A DNA stretch of 10,000 nt from positions 1-10,000 of the forward strand of contig NW_013654756.1 in the NCBI RefSeq assembly GCF_000499385.1, given 5' to 3'. Position 1 is the first letter of the stretch, and each line of letters starts with the position of its first letter. Of the stretch, positions 6,344-10,000 are shown one piece after another. The notes beneath the pieces are model-generated. The model worked only from the letters and a program-made list of their open reading frames with translations. It ran no database searches and was not told the DNA's origin. This DNA is from Eimeria necatrix. Its lineage: Eukaryota > Apicomplexa > Conoidasida > Eucoccidiorida > Eimeriidae. The translations under genes and the position numbers were made by a program.

Positions 6344-7767
6344 GCAAACAGCTGTCATCCCGGGTGCGAGCAGGAGTGGCGGTGGCAAAGTGCTGCTGCT
6401 GCGAAGCAGCTCCGGTTTAGTGAAGCAAAAGAAATAAATAAAATAAATAAAATAAATAAAATAAATAATAAAATAAATGAAATAAATAAAATAAATAAAA
6501 TAAATGAAATAAATGAATTCTTCAACTGCAGCAAAGGCCTCAGCGACTGGCCAGCCGCAACTTCAGGTGTACGTACACCTGGGCTCGCGGCCTTTCCACA
6601 GAGCACCCCAAGCAGCACTGCGACTGCAGCAGCAGCAGCAGCAGCAGCTGCTGCTGCTGCTGCTGCTGCAGGAGAAGCGGCGCCGTTTGCTGCTGCTGAC
6701 CCAGCAGCTGCGTTTAGGCTCCACGGGCCCCCGCTGCAGGCAGCAGCAGCGCAGCAAGCAGGGCTGGCAGCAGCAGCAGCAGCGCAGCAAACGGGGCTGG
6801 CAGCAGCAGCGCAGCAAGGAGGGCTGGCAGCAGCAGCAGCAGCGCAGCAAACGGGGCTGGCAGCAGCAGCGCAGCAAGGAGGACTGGCAGCAGCAGCGCA
6901 GCAAGCAGAGCTGGCAGCAGCAGCACAGCATACAGAGCTGGCAGCAGCAGCACAGCAAGCCGGACTGGCAGCAGCAGCACAGCAAACAGAGCTGGCAGCA
7001 GCGCAGCAAGCAGGACTGGCAGCAGCAGCAGCAGCGCAGCAAACAGGGCTGGCAGCAGCAGCAGCAGCAGCGCAGCAAACAGGGCTGACAGCAGCAGCGC
7101 AGCAAACAGGACTGGCAGCAGCACAGCAAGCAGGACTGCCAGCAGCAGCGCAGCAAACAGGACTGGCAGCAGCAGCGCAGCAAACAGGGCTGGCAGCAGC
7201 AGCGCAGCAGGAAAAGCTGGCAGCAGCAGCGCAGCAAACAGGACTGGCAGCAGCAGCAGCAGCGCAGCAAACAGGACTGGCAGCAGCAGCAGCAGCGCAG
7301 CTTTCTTTTCGCAGCTGTACAGACACTGCAGCACACGCCGAACTGTACAGACACCGCGGCTCTGTGAGCAGCAGCGCGAACACAAGTGCGGGCACTTCTT
7401 CGCCGCCGAGCAGCAGCAGCGTCAGCAGCAGCAGCAGCAGCAGCAGCGTCAGCAGCAGCAGCAGCAGCAGCGCCAGCTTCTACCCCCCTCCCGGCAGCAG
7501 CAGCAGCGCAGCAGCACAAACATCTCTTCTTTGTTCCCCCGATTTGAGGTGTATGCGCAGCTCTGAGGGCGAAGGCAGCAGCAGCGGCGGCTTGCTGCAG
7601 CAGCCGCCGTTTCTGCTGCAGCAGCTGCAGCAGAAGCAGCAGCAGCTGCTGCAGCCAGAGCTGCTGCCCAGCTGCCACACGGCCCGGCAGGCAGCCGCAG
7701 CAGCCTGGCCGGAGGCCCCTGCCTCTCAGCGAATCAGCAGCACTCGCAGCAGCAGCAGCAGCAGGAG

Positions 7768-7854
<87 letters not shown>

Positions 7855-7951
7855 GAGCAAGGGACGCCACATTGCCCTTCACAGGCTCCGCAGCAGAAGC
7901 AAAGCTGACAGCAGCTTCCAGACGCGACAGACTCGCCACTCGCAGCAGCGA

Positions 7952-7988
<37 letters not shown>

Positions 7989-8317
7989 CCAGTCTTCATT
8001 TTTCAGTGTGCTTTGAAGAGCCGGCGTCAGCTTCCGGTTTGCTGCAGCAGCAGCGCCGGCGGCGCAGCAGCGGGGTGTCTGTACACCGCAGGGCCCCGCA
8101 GCAAGAAAGAACTCCCCGAAGCAGCAGCAAACTGCTGCAGCAGCAACTGCTGCAGCAGCAAATGGGGGCCCCCCGGAGGGGCCCCTGGGGAAAGGGTTCA
8201 GAGGGCCTCGGGGGCCCCCTGCAGCAGCAGCTGCTGCTGCTGCGGGAGCCAGTGGGGCAGCAGCTGCTGCTGCAGCAAGCAGAGAGCCGCCGCAGCCTAG
8301 CAGCAACCAAGGCCGCA

Positions 8318-8373
<56 letters not shown>

Positions 8374-8473
8374 AACCCCGGAGCTGCTGCGGCTGCTGCG
8401 GCCGCAGCAACTGGAGGCCAAGCAGCTGCGGCCCCTGCGGGGCGGCAGGTTAGCACTGCAAACCCTATTTTAG
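5462..8473 (+). CDS. Possible repeat-rich hypothetical protein, 1003 codons
   Basis: I do not recognise this protein, and it may not be real. The first in-frame ATG (5462, context CCGAAAATGG) fits the coccidian start consensus, and the frame stays open to TAG at 8471-8473, inside a telomere-like hairpin. In order: an ordinary-looking start (ELQEEAAFVDIEDPKTGE, residues 14-31), Gln, Ala and Ser runs, an Ile-Asn-Lys repeat (325-352), an Ala-Gln-Gln-Thr-Gly-Leu minisatellite (about 427-612), long Ser and Gln/Leu runs, and an Arg/Leu-rich end. No signal peptide or known domain is visible. For coding: far longer than any competing frame, open through an AT-rich array that has stops in both other plus frames, good ATG context. 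Against: most of the sequence is CAG/CTG repeat that rarely makes stops, and noncoding-type palindromes occur within it in different frames. Introns could also lie inside. Confidence 0.35.
5486..5499. promoter_or_regulatory. Palindrome copy GCTGTACGTACACC
   Basis: Core TGTACGTACA, 24 bases after the candidate ATG at 5462, read there as Val-Arg-Thr-Pro. Confidence 0.75.
6125..6138. promoter_or_regulatory. Variant GGTGTCTATACACC
   Basis: Perfect outer arms GGTGT/ACACC with a diverged centre. Confidence 0.7.
6144..6173. repeat. 30-base perfect palindrome (CAG)5(CTG)5
   Basis: Five CAG then five CTG units with no spacer, lying between two divergent copies of the GGTGT...ACACC element (6125-6138 and 6175-6187). 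Confidence 0.93.
6175..6190. promoter_or_regulatory. Diverged copy GGTGTATGCGCAGACA
   Basis: Left arm kept, right arm changed. The 13-base word GGTGTATGCGCAG recurs exactly at 7548-7560. Confidence 0.55.
6434..6517 (+). repeat. 9-base AT-rich tandem array (ATAAATAAA)
   Basis: Nine units of ATAAATAAA or ATAAATGAA, one of them expanded to 12 bases. It is the only long AT-rich tract in this CAG-rich region. In the long plus-strand frame it reads Ile-Asn-Lys/Glu; the other two plus frames contain TAA in every unit. Confidence 0.95.
6564..6581. promoter_or_regulatory. 18-base perfect palindrome CAGGTGTACGTACACCTG
   Basis: One of the two longest copies; both arms are nine bases. It also reads CAG|GTGTAC, a donor-like junction. 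Confidence 0.82.
6624..6671. repeat. 48-base perfect palindrome CTG(CAG)7(CTG)7CAG
   Basis: A spacer-free inverted repeat of 24 + 24 bases. Including the flanking CTG and CAG, every base pairs. It lies 43 bases downstream of the 18-base palindrome at 6564-6581. Confidence 0.95.
6741..7298 (+). repeat. 19-copy minisatellite, core GCAGCAAACAGGRCTGGC
   Basis: About 19 copies of (CAG)2-5 CGCAGCAAACAGG(G/A)CTGG, 24-33 bases each and differing mainly in CAG number. There is higher-order duplication: 6781-6840 and 6841-6900 match almost base for base. In the long frame it encodes Ala-rich units ending QQTGL, QQAGL or QQTEL. It is stop-free in several other frames, so the repeat itself is not proof of coding. 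Confidence 0.93.
7314..7327. promoter_or_regulatory. Variant GCTGTACAGACACT
   Basis: Member of the CAGA-centre subclass, at the edge of the 19-copy minisatellite. A second such copy lies 28 bases downstream. Confidence 0.62.
7342..7355. promoter_or_regulatory. Variant ACTGTACAGACACC
   Basis: CAGA-centre subclass, paired with the copy at 7314 in the same orientation. Confidence 0.62.
7548..7560. promoter_or_regulatory. Diverged copy GGTGTATGCGCAG
   Basis: Exact 13-base match to 6175-6187. It shares only the left arm with the main palindrome. Confidence 0.55.
7804..7851 (+). repeat. (CAG)16 tract
   Basis: Sixteen pure CAG units at the end of a longer impure CAG stretch (from about 7741). It is read as serine in the long frame. 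Confidence 0.95.
8074..8087. promoter_or_regulatory. Variant GGTGTCTGTACACC
   Basis: Reverse complement of the copy at 3994-4007. Followed by GCAG. Confidence 0.72.
8320..8370 (+). repeat. (CAG)17 tract
   Basis: Seventeen pure CAG units near the end of the long plus-strand frame, read there as serine. Confidence 0.95.
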
Positions 8474-8478
8474 GGTTT
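8460..8478. repeat. Head-to-head telomere-like hairpin, 8-base arms
   Basis: AAACCCTA, a three-T loop, then TAGGGTTT. The stop codon of the long plus-strand frame falls within it. It is the left member of a 22-base direct repeat whose other copy is at 8646-8667. Confidence 0.92.
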
Positions 8479-8556
8479 AGGTTGCACTTCTTTGTTTTAA
8501 TGGAGTTTAAGATTGAATTAAATTAATTAAAACTCTTAATGAGTGGTTCAATCGGA

Positions 8557-8596
8557 TTAATTAGGGTTTCTGATTTCATTTAATTAGGGTTTCTGA
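8557..8596 (+). repeat. 17-base direct repeat TTAATTAGGGTTTCTGA x2
   Basis: Exact copies at 8557-8573 and 8580-8596. Each contains TTAGGGTTT, a single degenerate telomere-like unit embedded in AT-rich DNA. Confidence 0.9.
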
Positions 8597-8638
8597 ATGA
8601 ATTCAAAATTGCAAGAATCCCACCTTCGAAGTTCCAGT

Positions 8639-8671
8639 AAACCCTAAACCCTATTTTAGGGTTTAGGGTTT
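8639..8671. repeat. Head-to-head telomere-like hairpin, 15-base arms
   Basis: Two AAACCCT-type units, a three-T loop, and two TTTAGGG-type units in perfect inversion (arms 8639-8653 and 8657-8671). A GGTGTAC half-site follows immediately at 8674-8680. Confidence 0.95.
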
Positions 8672-8673
8672 GG

Positions 8674-8680
8674 GGTGTAC
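8674..8680. promoter_or_regulatory. Half-site GGTGTAC
   Basis: Left arm and centre only, directly after the telomere-like hairpin at 8639-8671. Confidence 0.4.
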
Positions 8681-8911
8681 TCGGGTGGCTGTAGAATCAC
8701 CGTCAGGCTGAGTGAAGAGTCTGAAATTTTCATTTTTGTTTTTCTTTTTTTTTGAAGTTTAAAAAGCTTTTTTTATATTCTTAATTTTTTTTTGAAGTCC
8801 GGATTGCTGCAGCAATTCAGCTGCTGCTCTTTTTGCTGCTGCTGCTTTCTCAGGGCCTGGGGAGCTGCTGAGGCTGGGGCGGCGCTGCAGCACTTGAAGG
8901 GCGATTTCAGA

Positions 8912-8913
<2 letters not shown>

Positions 8914-8955
<42 letters not shown>
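8914..8955 (+). repeat. (CAG)14 tract
   Basis: Fourteen pure CAG units, followed after CGGTTG by CTG units that could pair back onto it. Confidence 0.95.
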
Positions 8956-8957
<2 letters not shown>

Positions 8958-9070
8958 GTTGCTGCTGCTGCTGCAGCTGCTGGAAGAACAGAGGCGTCGC
9001 TGGCGCTTTTGCTGCGCTTCTTGTTCTTTACTTAGTTGTCTTGGGGGCTGTCTTTTGCTGGCTGCAGCAA

Positions 9071-9072
<2 letters not shown>

Positions 9073-9114
<42 letters not shown>
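9073..9114 (+). repeat. (CAG)14 tract
   Basis: Fourteen pure CAG units, the same length as the tract at 8914-8955. CTG units follow after GAGGCACG. Confidence 0.95.
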
Positions 9115-9115
<1 letters not shown>

Positions 9116-9170
9116 GGCACGCTGCTGCTGCAGCCCGCGAGGCACAGCCCCTACTGAGTCCAGCTTTTGG

Positions 9171-9184
9171 GGTGTACGTACACC
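9171..9184. promoter_or_regulatory. Palindrome GGTGTACGTACACC
   Basis: A perfect 14-base copy in a short unique segment between a CAG-rich block and a pyrimidine-rich block. Confidence 0.8.
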
Positions 9185-9337
9185 TCAGCTCCCGCAACGC
9201 GAGCTAGTCCAAAAAGTGTGAAGTTCATTTTTCGTTTTTCTTTCTTTTCCAACTTTGCTTTTAACTCCTTTGACCGATTCAGCAGCAGCAAACGCCAGAA
9301 GACACAAGGACTGCAGCGAGCAGCAGCAGCTGCTGCT

Positions 9338-9511
9338 GCACTGCCCCCAGAATTGCTGCTGCTGCACAGCCAGTACATTTGCGGCTGCTGCACTGCCTCT
9401 AGAACTGCTGCTGCTGCACTCCCTCTAGAATTGCTGCTGCTGCGTTGCTGCTGCTGCACTGCCCACTACAATTGCTGCTGCTGCACCACCTCTAGAACAG
9501 CTGCTGCTGCA
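9338..9511 (+). repeat. Minisatellite, core GCACTGCCTCTAGAATTGCTGCTGCTGC
   Basis: About five diverged copies (starting near 9338, 9390, 9417, 9456 and 9483), each with a CTAGAA-like centre and a CTG run. Spacing is irregular, and reading frame is not preserved between copies. Confidence 0.8.
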
Positions 9512-9554
9512 CTGCGACGTGACTGCTGCTACAGCAACTCGGGCACTACTACAA

Positions 9555-9604
9555 CTGCTGCTGCTGCTGCTGCTGCAGCAGCTGCTGCTGCAGCAGCTGC
9601 TGCA
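9555..9604. repeat. Alternating CTG/CAG hairpin block
   Basis: (CTG)7(CAG)2(CTG)3(CAG)2(CTG)2CAG: several nested short inversions capable of alternative hairpins. Confidence 0.88.
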
Positions 9605-9781
9605 GGGCACAAAGGCTCAGCCAGAAGTCGTTTGATGCGATACGGGTTAGGAGAAATTTGGAAATAAATAAATAAAGAAAAATGCAAAGAATGAAAAATG
9701 CAAAATAATGAAAACAGAAGAAACTGAACTGCCCTGGAAGGCGCGAAAGCGGAGGCAGCAGCAGCAGCAAGTGTGGGGCGC

Positions 9782-9799
9782 GGGGTGTACGTACACCCC
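9782..9799. promoter_or_regulatory. 18-base perfect palindrome GGGGTGTACGTACACCCC
   Basis: Joint longest copy in the window, with nine-base arms, flanked by C and A. Confidence 0.82.
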
Positions 9800-9975
9800 A
9801 GCGCCCAGAAAGCTCTTTGCCATTTCCAGCAGCGCCCAGCCAAGCTGGGGGCCCTCACGGGGCCCCCCTTTCGAGGCCTTTGCAAATAAAAATGTTCACT
9901 TCCAAAAGCAAAAATGAAAAATAAACTTCTCTTCAAACTCCCAAACACACGCTTCCCCTGCACGCCCACTCCCCA

Positions 9976-9999
9976 GCTGTACGTACACCCCAGCTGTAC
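9976..9999. promoter_or_regulatory. Palindrome copy GCTGTACGTACACC plus downstream half-site
   Basis: Core TGTACGTACA at 9978-9987, then the word CAGCTGTAC repeated 17 bases downstream (9974-9982 and 9991-9999). The second copy is cut by the window end. Confidence 0.75.
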
Positions 10000-10000
10000 C

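Larger units (their letters stand above)
8479..10000. other. Repeat-rich intergenic DNA, no gene recognised
   Basis: AT-rich DNA (8480-8800) with two copies of TTTTTTTTTGAAGT, which resemble plus-strand 3' splice sites (8746-8759, 8786-8799). CAG-rich DNA follows (8810-9170), then a pyrimidine-rich stretch (9220-9280), a small minisatellite (9338-9511), AT-rich DNA (9650-9720, 9880-9925) and palindromes of the TGTACGTACA family. A frame at about 8792-9157 holds one hydrophobic run (ALLVLYLVVLGAVFCWL) but has no ATG start. Confidence 0.5.

Noticed and set aside
5226..8456. Several minus-strand frames of 200-480 codons opposite the long frame
   Set aside because: They consist of Leu, Cys and Ala runs from CTG repeats with no domain, no signal and no length advantage. 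A minus-strand gene is not excluded but has no support.
8792..9157. Plus-strand frame with one hydrophobic segment, a possible membrane protein
   Set aside because: There is no ATG start, most of it is Ser/Cys repeat, and the hydrophobic run alone is weak evidence.

Overview
The window is nuclear DNA of an apicomplexan coccidian, almost certainly Eimeria. Three things point there. Trinucleotide CAG/CTG tracts fill coding, intronic and intergenic DNA. Interstitial arrays of the heptamer AAACCCT/TTTAGGG occur away from any visible telomere. The one recognisable gene is a spliced apical membrane antigen 1 (AMA1) very close in sequence to that of the related coccidian Toxoplasma. I cannot name the species. 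CAG/CTG repeats are stop-free in most frames, so long open frames here are weak evidence of genes.

Positions 1-2648 (minus strand): the 5' four-fifths or so of AMA1, as five exons (2648-2399, 2162-1884, 1578-1288, 970-740, 376-104). The 3' end lies beyond the left edge. All five introns are phase 1 and packed with repeats: CAG/CTG tracts in introns 1-3 and 5, and three telomere-like arrays in intron 4. In introns 1, 3 and 4 the repeat beside the 5' splice site is the reverse complement of the repeat touching the 3' splice site, so the pre-mRNA could fold and bring the two sites together. Intron 2 lacks this; its 5' splice site lies inside a copy of a palindrome (GTGTACGTACAC) that recurs through the rest of the window.

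Positions 2649-5461: the AMA1 upstream region, then a mosaic of AT-rich DNA and short GC-rich islands in which I recognise no gene, apart from one speculative plus-strand exon at 4899-4971. Positions 5462-8473: a single plus-strand frame of 1003 codons with a good ATG context. It is extremely low in complexity (Gln/Ala/Ser runs, an Ile-Asn-Lys repeat, a 19-copy minisatellite) and may be a repeat-rich hypothetical protein or an artefact. Positions 8474-10000: AT-rich DNA, head-to-head telomere-like hairpins, more CAG tracts and a small minisatellite, with no recognisable gene.

The two most interesting signals are (1) the complementary repeats next to AMA1 splice sites and (2) the dispersed palindrome family GGTGTACGTACACC, about 16 full-length or near-full copies plus half-sites. 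It appears in introns, intergenic DNA and the long frame, and is read in different frames, so it looks like a DNA- or RNA-level element rather than a protein motif.
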